From contig JAQTZB010000002.1 of assembly GCA_028688015.1 (NCBI GenBank), positions 124,001-188,000 on the forward strand: 64,000 nt of DNA, given 5' to 3'. The translations under genes were made by a program, and so were the position numbers. This document shows positions 1 to 9,731 of this stretch, piece by piece; position 1 is the stretch's first letter; the number at the start of each line of letters is the position of its first letter. The notes under the pieces are model-generated. The model was not told where the DNA came from. It saw nothing but the letters and a program-made list of their open reading frames with translations, and searched no databases. Origin of the DNA: Elusimicrobiales bacterium (GTDB lineage Bacteria > Elusimicrobiota > Elusimicrobia > Elusimicrobiales > UBA9959).

Positions 1-169
1 CGGCCCGGCGCCGGACCTCGCCCCACCAGGGCGAAGTCTTCCAGGAGGTCCAGTGAAAGCCCTGCATCATCACGGTGGTGTCGCCCTTGGGGGCGGCAAA
101 AAGAGAGCCCTCCTGCCAGAAAGGCAGGGCGGCAAAAAGAAGCAGCGCGGCAAAACAGTTTTTCCGCAT
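1..169 (-). CDS. Alpha-amylase (GH13-like), N-terminal fragment truncated by window edge
   Basis: Reverse strand reads MRKNCFAALLLFAALPFWQEGSLFAAPKGDTTVMMQGFHWTSWKTSPWWGEV: signal peptide followed by the MMQGFHW motif typical of bacterial alpha-amylases. Confidence 0.7.
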   Translation of the reverse strand, partial: MRKNCFAALLLFAALPFWQEGSLFAAPKGDTTVMMQGFHWTSWKTSPWWGEVRRRA

Positions 170-244
170 CTACTTAATTTTTAGCAGATTAACGGCGGAT
201 GTCAAGGGCCCAACGGGAACGGCGGCGGGCCCGGGAACGGAGGG

Positions 245-1297
245 TCAGGAGAGTTTTTTGCGGAGGCAGTCGGCCCGGAACGCGTCGCGCTCCGCGGGGG
301 AGAGGTCGTGCCCCGCTGCGGCCTGGATATGCGCGGGCTGCATCAGCAGCGTAATCTGGTTGAAGGTGCTGAAATCCAGCCCCATGTTCCAGCCCATGGC
401 GGCGCCCATGCGGGCCAGCGAGACGTTCTGCATGAACTCCTCGTAGGAGAGCGAGCGGGCGTGCCTGAGCAGGCCGAGCGCGCGGAACACCGCGTCCTCG
501 GTCTTGAGCTTGAGGGGCCCCTTTAGCAGGGCCTCCCGGGCGGCGATCTCCTGCCTGATCAGGTTGCGGATCACGCGGTCGATATTGGCGCGGAACTCAC
601 CTTCGCTGCGGCCGAGGCAGGTGGCGTTGGAGATCTGGTAGAAGTCGCCCAGCACCATGGTGCCCTCGCCGTAGATGCCGCGCGCGGTTACGCCCAGGTG
701 CGAGAGGTTCTCCAGCACCTGCGGCATGCGGCCCAGCCGCGACAGCGCCGGCAGGTGCGCCAGGCAGGAGACGCGCATGCCGGTGCCCGTGTTGGTAGGA
801 CAGGCGGTCAGGAAGCCGAAGCGGGAGGCGTAGGCGAAAGGCAGCGCGCGGCCCAGCGCCTCGTCAAGCTTAAGCGCGGCGCTGAAAGTTTCCTCTATCG
901 AGAAGCCGGCGCTGAGGCACTGCAGGCGCAGGTGGTCCTCCTCGTTGACCATCGCCGACAGGTCCTCGTCGTTGGAGACGGCGGCCCCGGCGGGAAGCAC
1001 GGCAGCGGCCAGCGCGTGCGAGACGTGGTGGCGCTCCACCAGGAAGCGCTTCTCCTGCGGGGTCAGCGCCTCCATCTTCAGGAAATGGCCGCGCGAGAAC
1101 AGCCCCGTCTCCCGGGCGGCGGCCAGCGCCAGCCGGCGGATCTCGGCCAGCTGCCGCGGCTCGGCGCGGTTGGGGAAAGGAAAGCCCTCGAGGTTGCGCG
1201 CGAAGCGCACCCGGGTGGAGAAGATCATGTCGGGCCAGGCCCCGCGGGCGTTGGCCCAGGTGACGTAAGGGCGGAAGGTCTTTATGGCTTCAGCCAT
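245..1297 (-). CDS. mcsB: Protein arginine kinase McsB (ATP:guanido phosphotransferase family)
   Basis: IFSTRVRFARNLEGFPFPNR, CPTNTGTGMRVS and NxD/E-rich guanido kinase signatures; adjacent to mcsA. Confidence 0.93.
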   Translation of the reverse strand: MAEAIKTFRPYVTWANARGAWPDMIFSTRVRFARNLEGFPFPNRAEPRQLAEIRRLALAAARETGLFSRGHFLKMEALTPQEKRFLVERHHVSHALAAAVLPAGAAVSNDEDLSAMVNEEDHLRLQCLSAGFSIEETFSAALKLDEALGRALPFAYASRFGFLTACPTNTGTGMRVSCLAHLPALSRLGRMPQVLENLSHLGVTARGIYGEGTMVLGDFYQISNATCLGRSEGEFRANIDRVIRNLIRQEIAAREALLKGPLKLKTEDAVFRALGLLRHARSLSYEEFMQNVSLARMGAAMGWNMGLDFSTFNQITLLMQPAHIQAAAGHDLSPAERDAFRADCLRKKLS

Positions 1298-1805
1298 GGC
1301 GCCCTTCCAGCCGCTTCAGGTCGTCGCGCAGGCGGGCGGCCGCCTCAAAGTCCTCTTTCACCACCGCGTCCTTGAGCGCGGCGCGCAGCTCTTCCAGGCG
1401 GCGCGCGGTTTCGGCCTTGGAGAGTTTCAGCTCCGCTCCGCCGCGGTAGGCCCGGCCGGCGTGGTGCGCGGCGCCGTGGATGCGCGCCATCAACTCGGCC
1501 AGCTGCGGCTCGAAAGAGGCGTAGCACTGCGGACAGCCTAGGCGGCCGCTCTCCTTGAACTCGGCGTACTTGAGGCCGCAGCCGCCGCAGCGCAGCGTCT
1601 TTTTTTCGGGCGGCAGGAAATCCTTGAAGTAGCCGCTCATATTGCCGACGATGTCGGAGATGTTGAAGGCCCCGGTCTCGAGACCGAAACCCATGCCTTT
1701 TTTGGCGGCGCAGGCCTGGCACAGGTGCAGCTCCTGCACCTTGTTGTTCACCGCCAGCTTCAGGAAGACGGAGGCGTTCTGCTTGCGGCAGTCCTCACAC
1801 AGCAT
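1290..1805 (-). CDS. mcsA: McsA-like protein: CxxC zinc motifs plus C-terminal UVR motif
   Basis: MLCEDCRKQNA..LCQACAAKKG..CGGCG..CPQCY and a UVR-like tail (KDAVVKEDFEAAARLRDDLKRLE); overlaps mcsB start. Confidence 0.88.
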   Translation of the reverse strand: MLCEDCRKQNASVFLKLAVNNKVQELHLCQACAAKKGMGFGLETGAFNISDIVGNMSGYFKDFLPPEKKTLRCGGCGLKYAEFKESGRLGCPQCYASFEPQLAELMARIHGAAHHAGRAYRGGAELKLSKAETARRLEELRAALKDAVVKEDFEAAARLRDDLKRLEGRHG

Positions 1806-2460
1806 TCAGCTTCCCCCCCGCCATGTGCAGCGCCCGGTCGGCGCGGCGCGCGGCCTCTTCGTTGTGCGTCACCATCAGCACGGCCGTCCCCAGCCCGGCC
1901 GCGCGGCGCAGGTCGTCGAGGATCACGCCGGAGTTATGGCGGTCCAGGTTGCCGGTCGGCTCGTCGGCGATCAGCAGGGCGGGGCCGTTGCGCAGGGCGC
2001 GCAGCATCGCGGCCCGCTGCTTCTCGCCTCCGGAAATGGACATGGGGAGCTTGTCGGCGATCTCTTCCAGGCCGAACCTCTCCAGGAGCCCGCGGCCCCG
2101 GGCCGGCTCCCCCCGGCCCAGGATGCGCGCCGGCATCTCTATGTTCTCCAGCACGGTGAACTCGGGCAGCAGCGAGTCGAACTGGAAGACGAAACCGATG
2201 TTCTTCAGTCGCAGCACGGCCTTCTGCGCCTCGTCGAGGTCCTCCAGCTTCCTGCCGAAAAGCCGGATCTCGCCGCTGTAGACGTCGTCGAGGAGTCCGA
2301 CGATATTCAGGAAAGTGGACTTACCGGAACCCGAAGGGCCGACGATGGAGACGAACTCACCCTTCGAGATATGGAAGTCGAGCCCCTCCAGCACCAGGAT
2401 CTGCTCGTGGCCCTGGGTATAGGCCTTGCTCAGGCCGGAAATTTCGAGGATCTTATCCAT
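1795..2460 (-). CDS. lolD: ABC transporter ATP-binding protein, LolD/MacB family
   Basis: Walker A GPSGSGKST, signature [21 protein letters not shown]; adjacent LolC/E-type permease. Confidence 0.85.
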   Translation of the reverse strand: MDKILEISGLSKAYTQGHEQILVLEGLDFHISKGEFVSIVGPSGSGKSTFLNIVGLLDDVYSGEIRLFGRKLEDLDEAQKAVLRLKNIGFVFQFDSLLPEFTVLENIEMPARILGRGEPARGRGLLERFGLEEIADKLPMSISGGEKQRAAMLRALRNGPALLIADEPTGNLDRHNSGVILDDLRRAAGLGTAVLMVTHNEEAARRADRALHMAGGKLNAV

Positions 2461-3682
2461 AGCGGATCGCGTCCACGGGGCTCATTTTGGCGGCCTGCAG
2501 CGCCGGGAACAGCGCGCTGGCCATGCACAGCAGGTAGCTGCCGGCGGCGGTCAGGAAAATATTGAGGATCTTGAGTTCCACCGGCACCTTGGTGACGTAA
2601 TAGATGTCGGCCGGCAGCTCGATCACGGGGTAGACGGAGATAAAGACCGAGATGCCCACGCCCAGCAGCAGGCCCAGCGCTATACCGGCCAGCGCTATCA
2701 GGTTGCCCTCCCAGAAGAAGACCCGGCGGATGAAGCCGGGGCTCGCGCCCATGGCCCGCAGCACGCCGATGTCGCGCAGCTTCTCCATGCTCATCATCAG
2801 CAGGTTCGAGGCGATGTTGAAAGTGGCCACGAGGATGATCAGCGCCAGCACCAGCGTCATCACGAAGTTCTCCAGCTTGAGCGCGGCGAAGAGGGTCTGG
2901 TTCATCTCGGCGTAGGTCTTGACGTTGTAGGAAAACCCCAGTGCCTTGCGCAGCGCGGCGGCCGCTTCGGGCGCGGCCTGGATGTCCTTCAGGCGCACGC
3001 CGACGCCGTTGGCGCCGCCGGGCAGGCCGAAGAAGCTCCCGGCGTCGCGCCGCGAGCAGTAGGCCATCGTGTTGTCGTATTCGAAATACCCGGTGCGCAC
3101 GATGCCGGCCACGCGGAATTTCTTCATCTTGGGCAGCAGGCCGAGTCCGGCGGTGGCCGCGCCCTGCGGCGAAACTATGACAGCGTCGTCTCCGAGCCAG
3201 AGGCCCAGGTTCTTGGCCAGCTCCTCGCCCAGGACTATCGCCGGCGGCGCGTCCTTGACTGGCATCTCGAGCGCGTCCCACGAGCCGCGCACGAGGAATT
3301 TTTTCAGGCTGTTCACGGAGAACTCGGCCGCCGTGTCGAAGCCCTTCACCACGACCCCGGTGGAGCGGTTATCGAAGGTGAGGATGGCCTGGCCCAGCAC
3401 GAAGGGCGACTCGGCCGCGAGGCGGGCGTCGCGGCCGAAAACCGCCCTCACCGCCTCCAGGTCCCGCGGCTGCATGCGGCCGTAGATGGTGATATGCGCC
3501 TGCGCGTCGACGATCTTGCCCTTGATGTCGGACTGGAAGCCGTTCATGATGGCCTGCGTCACTATCAGCGCGGCCACGCCCAGCGCTACCCCCCCGACCC
3601 CGAGGAAAGTGGTCAGGACGGCGAAGAGGCCTTTCCTCTTCGCCAGCAGGTAACGTCGGGCGATAAAGAATTCTGTGGACAT
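2453..3682 (-). CDS. LolC/LolE-type ABC transporter permease
   Basis: N-terminal FIARRYLLAKRKGLFAVLTTFLGVGGVALGVAALIV and C-terminal FtsX-like domain ending LQAAKMSPVDAIRYG. Confidence 0.85.
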   Translation of the reverse strand: MSTEFFIARRYLLAKRKGLFAVLTTFLGVGGVALGVAALIVTQAIMNGFQSDIKGKIVDAQAHITIYGRMQPRDLEAVRAVFGRDARLAAESPFVLGQAILTFDNRSTGVVVKGFDTAAEFSVNSLKKFLVRGSWDALEMPVKDAPPAIVLGEELAKNLGLWLGDDAVIVSPQGAATAGLGLLPKMKKFRVAGIVRTGYFEYDNTMAYCSRRDAGSFFGLPGGANGVGVRLKDIQAAPEAAAALRKALGFSYNVKTYAEMNQTLFAALKLENFVMTLVLALIILVATFNIASNLLMMSMEKLRDIGVLRAMGASPGFIRRVFFWEGNLIALAGIALGLLLGVGISVFISVYPVIELPADIYYVTKVPVELKILNIFLTAAGSYLLCMASALFPALQAAKMSPVDAIRYG

Positions 3683-3727
3683 GAAAAACCGGCGCTCCGG
3701 GCGGCCCAGCCGCCCGGGAGCCGGGGC

Positions 3728-5236
3728 CTACTGCTTGGCCGGTTCGGTCTCGGCGGGGCGGAGCAGCGGGAACAGCACCACCTCGCGGATGGACGGCTTG
3801 CCGGTCAGCAGCATGGTAACGCGGTCTATGCCTATGCCGATGCCGCCCATAGGGGGCATGCCGTACTCCATCGCCTCTATAAAATCCTTGTCGAGGATGT
3901 CGGCCTCGCCGTTGTTCTCCTCCTGCTGCTGGCGGAGCTGCTCCACCAGGCGGCTCTTCTGATCCTCGGGGTCGTTCAGCTCGGAGTAGGCGTTGGCTAT
4001 CTCCTCGGTGCCCGCGAAGAACTCGAAGCGCTCCACCAGGCACTCGTCGCCGGGCTTGCACTTGGCCAGCGGCGTGATGGCCGTCGGGTGGTCGAAGACA
4101 AAGGTGGGCTGCTGCAGCTCGTTAAGTATCTTCTCGTCCATGATGCGGTCGAAGATCTTGGCCGAGGTGGTGTCGGGGCCGCACTCGATGTGCAGCTTCT
4201 TGGCGAGCGCCACCAGGTTGGGCCGGTTGAAGCGCTTGCCCTCCAGGATGTTGTGGATATCCTCGCCGGTCTTGGCCTTCCACTCGTCGGGCAGGCTCAG
4301 GCGGCGGAACGGGGGCTTCAGGTTGATCTTAACCCCGTTGTAGTCCACGGTCTCGGAGCCGATGACCTTGATGAAGCGCTCGAAGAGCTTCTCCACCAGC
4401 TCCGCCATGCCGTGGTAGTCAGAGTAGGCCTTGTAGGCCTCGACCATGGTGAACTCGGGGTTGTGGCGGGTGTCCACGCCCTCGTTGCGGAACACGCGGC
4501 CTATCTCGTAGGCGCCCTGGAAGCCGCCGATGAGCAGCTTCTTGAGCGGCAGCTCCAGCGCGATGCGCATGTACAGCTCGTTCTTGTAGGCGTTATGGAA
4601 GGTGATGAAAGGGCGGGCGGAGGCGCCGCCGGCCTGCGAGCACAGCACCGGGGTCTCCACCTCCAGCATGCCCTCGCCGTTGAGCACCTCGCGCAGCGTG
4701 GCCACGATCTGCGCCCGGCGCACGAAGAGCGCGCGCACGTCGTCGTTGGAGATCAGGTCCAGGTAGCGGTCGCGGTAGCGGCTCTCGGCGTCGGTCAGGC
4801 CGTGGAACTTCTCCGGCAGCGGCCGCACGCTCTTGGAGAGCACGGTCAGCTTGGTGGCGTCGAGCGTGAGCTCGCCGGTCTTGGTGACGAACATCTTCCC
4901 CTCAACGCCGAGGAAGTCGCCCACGTGCATCTGCTTTTTGAAAACCTCGTACGAGTCCTCGCCCACGGAGTCCCGCTTGACGTAGATCTGCAGTTTGCCG
5001 GTGCCGTCCTTGAGGTGGGCGAAGGTGGCCTTGCCCATCACGCGCATCAGCACCATGCGGCCGGCTATGGTCGCCTGGGCTTCCGGCGCGAGCTTGGCCG
5101 CCTCGGCCATGGTGTGCGTGGGCTTGAAGCGGTGCGGGAACGGGTCTATGCCTTTCTCGCGGATGGCCTTGATCTTGGCGTAGTTATTGGCGACGATGTC
5201 GCTGATGCCTGAATTGGGGGTAGGTAGGTCGTTCAT
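3728..5236 (-). CDS. lysS: Lysyl-tRNA synthetase (class II)
   Basis: RYRDRYLDLI, FRNEGVDTRHNPEFTMVE, GMPPMGGIGIGIDRVTMLLT motifs. Confidence 0.97.
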   Translation of the reverse strand: MNDLPTPNSGISDIVANNYAKIKAIREKGIDPFPHRFKPTHTMAEAAKLAPEAQATIAGRMVLMRVMGKATFAHLKDGTGKLQIYVKRDSVGEDSYEVFKKQMHVGDFLGVEGKMFVTKTGELTLDATKLTVLSKSVRPLPEKFHGLTDAESRYRDRYLDLISNDDVRALFVRRAQIVATLREVLNGEGMLEVETPVLCSQAGGASARPFITFHNAYKNELYMRIALELPLKKLLIGGFQGAYEIGRVFRNEGVDTRHNPEFTMVEAYKAYSDYHGMAELVEKLFERFIKVIGSETVDYNGVKINLKPPFRRLSLPDEWKAKTGEDIHNILEGKRFNRPNLVALAKKLHIECGPDTTSAKIFDRIMDEKILNELQQPTFVFDHPTAITPLAKCKPGDECLVERFEFFAGTEEIANAYSELNDPEDQKSRLVEQLRQQQEENNGEADILDKDFIEAMEYGMPPMGGIGIGIDRVTMLLTGKPSIREVVLFPLLRPAETEPAKQ

Positions 5237-5616
5237 TTTTTTGAAGCTATCGCGTCCTTTACTATTTTCACGAGGTTCTTGGGTTCGAAGGGTTTCTCGA
5301 CGAAGGCGAAGATGTTGGAGGCCAGCTCGAACAGGTCCTTCATCTGGCCTTTGGCGGTCAGGATGATGATCGGGATGTGGTTCAGGTCGTCCATCTCCTG
5401 CAGTTTGGACTGCAGCGTGTAGCCGTCCATCTCCGGCATCATGATGTCGAGGATCATCGCGTCGGGCAGGACCTTGCCGGGGTCTTTCGAGGTCAGCTTG
5501 TTGTAGGCCTCCAGGCCGTTATAGGCCTCAAGCACCTCCAGCTTCTCCCGCTCGAGCAGGACCTTTATCAGGTACACCACGTCTTTCTCGTCGTCAACTA
5601 CCATCACCTTGGACAT
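5233..5616 (-). CDS. Single-domain response regulator
   Basis: MSKVMVVDDEKDVV..DAMILDIMMPEMDG..IIILTAKG..VEKPF receiver motifs; stop overlaps lysS start. Confidence 0.93.
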   Translation of the reverse strand: MSKVMVVDDEKDVVYLIKVLLEREKLEVLEAYNGLEAYNKLTSKDPGKVLPDAMILDIMMPEMDGYTLQSKLQEMDDLNHIPIIILTAKGQMKDLFELASNIFAFVEKPFEPKNLVKIVKDAIASKK

Positions 5617-5793
5617 AGATCTCCTGTCTGCCTGACGGGCTCGCCCGCGTTTTGCGGCCCGGCCTCTTATAGATATATTATTTTACTAGAAAGGCGCGCC
5701 TTAAAACAAGGCGGGTCGGCCCCTTTCTTTCAGCGCGGGCCGCAAATATGTAGAATAACCACGTTGCGGATTTTTTTGTCACCGGAGGAACCC

Positions 5794-6270
5794 ATGGCTA
5801 TTGAAAGAACCCTGGTACTGGTAAAGCCCGACGGCATGCAGCGCCACCTCGCAGGCCTGGCCATAGACCGCCTTGAGAACACCCACCTGGAACTGATAGG
5901 CGCCAGGATAGCCACCGTAACGGACAAGCTGGCCAGGGAGCATTACGCCCTGCTCGAGGGCAAAGGGCCCTTCACGGACAAGAAGCTGTTCGAGCACCTC
6001 ATCAATTTCATAAAGGGCGAATACCACGGCGACCCCAAGCGCCGGGTGCTGGCCCTGGTCTACCAGGGCGAGAACGCCGTGCAGGGCATCCGCGCCGCCG
6101 TAGGCGTGACCAACCCCGAGGACGCCTCCCCGGACACCATCCGCGGCGCCTTCGGCCGCATCTGCCGCAAGCACGGCTACTTCGAGAACGTCGTGCACGC
6201 CTCCGGCAACCTGGAAGAGGCGGAACGCGAGATCAAGATCTGGTTCAGGCCGGAAGAGCTCCTCAACTAG
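5794..6270 (+). CDS. ndk: Nucleoside diphosphate kinase
   Basis: MAIERTLVLVKPDGMQRHLAG..; RBS ggagg upstream of ATG 5794; the track ORF from 5377 is over-extended. Confidence 0.93.
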   Translation: MAIERTLVLVKPDGMQRHLAGLAIDRLENTHLELIGARIATVTDKLAREHYALLEGKGPFTDKKLFEHLINFIKGEYHGDPKRRVLALVYQGENAVQGIRAAVGVTNPEDASPDTIRGAFGRICRKHGYFENVVHASGNLEEAEREIKIWFRPEELLN

Positions 6271-6276
6271 CCGACC

Positions 6277-7140
6277 ATGAGCCGCCGAGCCTCCCTCGCC
6301 CTGCTGGCGCTCTGCGCCTTCGCCCTCTCCCCCCGCGCCGCGGCGCAGGGGCGGGAGGAGGAGCGCGTCACGCTGACCTCCCCGGACGGCTGGAACCTGA
6401 GCGCGCGCTGGCTGCCGGCCGCGGAGGGCGCGCCGACGGTGGTGCTCATCCACACGCAGAAGAGCGACCAGCGGGAATGGGACCCCTGGCTCAAGCCGCT
6501 GAAGCGCTACGGCTTCGGCTACCTGGCCTTCGACCTGCGCGGCCACGGCAACAGTTTCGTGACGCCGGACGGTTCCACCACCACCTGGCGCGCCTTCAGC
6601 GTGAGCGGCTCGGACAACGAATATAACAAGATGGCCAGAGACGTGGAGGCCGCGCTGGCCTTCCTCTCCACGAACTCGGTCTCCGGCGAAGCCACCGTGC
6701 TGGCCGGCTCGGTGCTGGGCGCCAACCTGGCCATCAAGACCGCGGCCGTCCACCCGGAGATAGCGGCGGTGGTGGCCGTCTCGCCGGTGCTCAACGTCAA
6801 CGACGTGCTCTCCGTGAACCCCCTGCGCGCCTACGGCCGCAGGCCGCTGCTGCTGGTGGCCGGCGTAGACCGCGCCAAGCAGTACAAGGAATTCCAGTTG
6901 CTCAACGACATAGCCAAGCGCGCCTGCGGCGCCGAGAACGTGGCCGTTATCGTGGAGGCCAGGGGCTTCGGGCCCGGGCTGGTCAACAAGTATAACGTCC
7001 GCCGCGGGCTGGACTGGATAAAGAACCCGCGCCTGCCCGAGGTGGTGGCGTATTCCACCGCCGCCATAGCCGGCCTGGCCCCCGGCGCAACAGAACAGGC
7101 CGAGAGCCAGGACCTGGAACAAACTTACTCCGGAGAATGA
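6277..7140 (+). CDS. Secreted alpha/beta hydrolase-fold protein
   Basis: Signal-peptide-like N-terminus, VVLIHTQKSDQREWDPWLKPLKRYGFGYLAFDLRGHGNS. Confidence 0.8.
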   Translation: MSRRASLALLALCAFALSPRAAAQGREEERVTLTSPDGWNLSARWLPAAEGAPTVVLIHTQKSDQREWDPWLKPLKRYGFGYLAFDLRGHGNSFVTPDGSTTTWRAFSVSGSDNEYNKMARDVEAALAFLSTNSVSGEATVLAGSVLGANLAIKTAAVHPEIAAVVAVSPVLNVNDVLSVNPLRAYGRRPLLLVAGVDRAKQYKEFQLLNDIAKRACGAENVAVIVEARGFGPGLVNKYNVRRGLDWIKNPRLPEVVAYSTAAIAGLAPGATEQAESQDLEQTYSGE

Positions 7141-7141
7141 G

Positions 7142-8047
7142 ATGAAAAAGACCGACGCCTTCGCCAGGTATTCCAAACTGCCGACCGAGCAGAACAACCC
7201 GCGCACCCGCGACCTGGACCGCGTGCCGCTGCGGCGCGTGCTGGAAAAACTGAATTACGAGGACGCGCTGGTCCCGAAAGCGGTGGCCAGGGCCATCCCG
7301 CAGATAGAGCGCGCCGCGCGGGCCGTTTCCAGGTCCTACCTCGGCGGCGGGAAGATCTATTTCATAGGCGCCGGCACCAGCGGCCGCCTCGGCGTGCTCG
7401 AGGCCGCGGAGATCCCGCCCACCTACGGCGTCGCGCCCGACGTTTTCACCGCGCTGATGGCCGGCGGCCAGCTGGCGGTCTTCCATTCCAAGGAAGGGGC
7501 CGAGGACGTTTTTGAGAACGGCCGCAAGGAGATCGCGGCGCTGGCCCGCCGTGGCGACACCGTGATCGGCATCGCCGCCAGCGGCATCACGCCCTACGTG
7601 CAGGGCGGCCTGGCCGCGGGCCGGAAGGCCGGCGCGGTGACCGTGCTGGTCACCTGCAACCCGCGCGAAAGAACGAAGGAGGCGCTCATCCGCGTCGCCA
7701 TCGACGTCGGCCCCGAGCCGGTCTCCGGCTCCACCCGCATGAAGTCCGGCACGGCCACCAAGCTGGCGCTGAACATGCTTTCCACCTCGTCGATGATCGT
7801 CTCCGGCAAGGTCTACCGCAACTGGATGGTGGACGTGAAGACCACCTCGAAGAAGCTGGTGCTGCGCGCCGAGCGCATCACCGCCACCGTGGGCGGCGTG
7901 GACCAGGCCGAAGCCCGGCGCCTGCTGGACCTCACCGGCAACGACGTCAAGACAGCCATCGTGATGGCCCGCCTCGGCCTGCCCAAAGAAAAAGCGGAGG
8001 CGCGCATCAAGAAGGCGCGCGGCTTTCTGAAGAACATACTGGGCTGA
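7142..8047 (+). CDS. murQ: N-acetylmuramic acid 6-phosphate etherase
   Basis: IGAGTSGRLGVLEAAEIPPTYG SIS-domain signature; STRMKSGTATKLALNMLSTSSMI. Confidence 0.95.
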   Translation: MKKTDAFARYSKLPTEQNNPRTRDLDRVPLRRVLEKLNYEDALVPKAVARAIPQIERAARAVSRSYLGGGKIYFIGAGTSGRLGVLEAAEIPPTYGVAPDVFTALMAGGQLAVFHSKEGAEDVFENGRKEIAALARRGDTVIGIAASGITPYVQGGLAAGRKAGAVTVLVTCNPRERTKEALIRVAIDVGPEPVSGSTRMKSGTATKLALNMLSTSSMIVSGKVYRNWMVDVKTTSKKLVLRAERITATVGGVDQAEARRLLDLTGNDVKTAIVMARLGLPKEKAEARIKKARGFLKNILG

Positions 8048-8049
8048 AC

Positions 8050-8973
8050 TTGATAAAATTCCTGGCCTCCCTCAAGCTCTTCTTCGCGCTCTGCCTGGCG
8101 CTGGGCGGCGTCTTTTTCTACCAGACGGTCTTCAACACCGGGGCCGCGGTCTACGGCTCGGCCTGGTTCCTGGCGCTGGGCGCGCTGCTGGCCCTGAACA
8201 TAGCGGCTTGCGCCGCCGGGCGCCTGAAGACCGCCGCCCCCTCCTTCCTGCTGATCCACGCCGGGCTGGTCCTGGTCATCCTCGGCGGCTTCGGCAGCCG
8301 GTTCCTGCGCTTCGAGGCCGAGCTGCCGCTGCGCGCCGGCGCGGAAACCGACAGGGTCTACTCCGGGAACGACGTCTACCAGCTGCCGTTCTCAGTGAAG
8401 CTGGAAAGCTTCCGCCTGGACTACTACGGCGAGCCGGCGGGCCGCCTGACGGTTATGGACGAGGGCGGGCGCCGGGACTTCCCGGTTAAAGAGGGCGCCC
8501 TGCTACGCCTGCCTGAGCTCGGCGCGGAGCTGAAGGTGCTGCGGCTGCTGCGGGACTTCGGCCTCGGCGCCGGCGGCAAAGCCGCGGACAAATCACCCTA
8601 CTGGCACAACCCGGCCGCCCAGGTGGAAGTGAAGGCGAGGGGCGTAAAGAAGACGCTGTGGTTCTTCGCCAATTTTCCCGGCATGCACCGCGCCGAGCTG
8701 CCCTTCCACGTCTTCTACAAGCTCGAGAACGCCGATATCAAGAATTTCACCAGCGCCGTGCTGGTACGCCCGGCCGGCGGCGCGGCCTTCAGCGCCGAGA
8801 TCGCCGTCAACCGCCCGCTCCGGACGCGGGGCTACACTCTGTACCAGACCAGTTACGACCCGGCCGACGCCAGCTACACGCTGCTCACCGTTACCCGGGA
8901 CCGCGGCCTGTGGGCGGTCTACGCCGGCTTCGCCGCGCTGCTGGCCGGCATCTTCTTATGGCTGAAAAAGTAA
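8050..8973 (+). CDS. ResB-like cytochrome c biogenesis protein
   Basis: Short ResB-type TM architecture (LASLKLFFALCLALGGVFF; LLIHAGLVLVILGGFG; YTLYQTSYD), followed by CcsA. Confidence 0.8.
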   Translation: MIKFLASLKLFFALCLALGGVFFYQTVFNTGAAVYGSAWFLALGALLALNIAACAAGRLKTAAPSFLLIHAGLVLVILGGFGSRFLRFEAELPLRAGAETDRVYSGNDVYQLPFSVKLESFRLDYYGEPAGRLTVMDEGGRRDFPVKEGALLRLPELGAELKVLRLLRDFGLGAGGKAADKSPYWHNPAAQVEVKARGVKKTLWFFANFPGMHRAELPFHVFYKLENADIKNFTSAVLVRPAGGAAFSAEIAVNRPLRTRGYTLYQTSYDPADASYTLLTVTRDRGLWAVYAGFAALLAGIFLWLKK

Positions 8974-9731
8974 CGCTCCTCTTCAACCTCGCCTTCGCGC
9001 TGGCCCTGGCCTCGCTGGCCGCTGCCGCGGCCGACTACCTGTTCCGCAGGACCGCGACCCGGCGGCTGACCCCGGCCCTGCTGGGCCTCTGCTGGCTAGC
9101 CCTTACCGCCGGCCTGGCCCTGCTCTGGGCCCGCCTCGGCCGCCCCCCGCTCTCCAACCAGTACGAGTCGCTGCTGGCCATGCTCTGGTTCATCTTCCCG
9201 CTCACGGCCTGGTTCTACCGGCGCTTCCCCGTGCCGGAGGCCCTCTGGCCCGCGGCCTTCGCGGCCCCGGCCCTGATGGGAGTGGCGGGCCTGCTCGACA
9301 GGACGGCGCGCCCGCTGATGCCGGCCCTGCGCTCGGACTGGCTGGTCTTCCACGTGCTGGCTTCGATGGCCGCTTACGCCGCGTTCGCGCTGGCCGCCGT
9401 GGCCGCGGCCGCCGCGCTGGCCCGCAGGCGAGGGGCCGAAGACGAAGACCTGCTGCTGCGCCTGGCCAAACTCGGCTTCGCCTTCCTCACCGTGGGCATA
9501 GTCACGGGTTCGGTCTGGGCCAACACGGCCTGGGGTGCCTGGTGGAGCTGGGACCCCAAGGAAACCTGGTCGCTGCTGACCTGGCTGGCCTACGCCGCCG
9601 CTTTCCACGTCAGGAAGAGGGGCTGGCACGCCCATAAATTTGCGATGATCCTTATCGCCTGCTTCGCGCTGGTGGTCTTCACTTACTTCGGGGTTAACTT
9701 CCTGTTGAGCGGCATGCACAGCTATGCCTGA
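8958..9731 (+). CDS. ccsA: CcsA/ResC-type cytochrome c assembly protein
   Basis: WGAWWSWDPKETWSLLTWLAYAAAFH tryptophan-rich (WWD) motif; start ATG 8958 overlaps the resB-like gene; upstream part of the track ORF is over-extended. Confidence 0.92.
   Translation: MAEKVTLLFNLAFALALASLAAAAADYLFRRTATRRLTPALLGLCWLALTAGLALLWARLGRPPLSNQYESLLAMLWFIFPLTAWFYRRFPVPEALWPAAFAAPALMGVAGLLDRTARPLMPALRSDWLVFHVLASMAAYAAFALAAVAAAAALARRRGAEDEDLLLRLAKLGFAFLTVGIVTGSVWANTAWGAWWSWDPKETWSLLTWLAYAAAFHVRKRGWHAHKFAMILIACFALVVFTYFGVNFLLSGMHSYA

Noticed and set aside
1345-1722. Possible frameshift product at the A7G run in mcsA
   Set aside because: The alternate frame has only shadow composition and McsA is complete in frame 0
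2426-5212. 928-aa + strand ORF
   Set aside because: Antisense to lolC/lysS; composition is the GC-rich shadow of well-supported genes on the other strand
5691-5702. Perfect palindrome AAGGCGCGCCTT upstream of ndk/response regulator
   Set aside because: Single short palindrome in GC-rich sequence with no second site; too weak to call an operator
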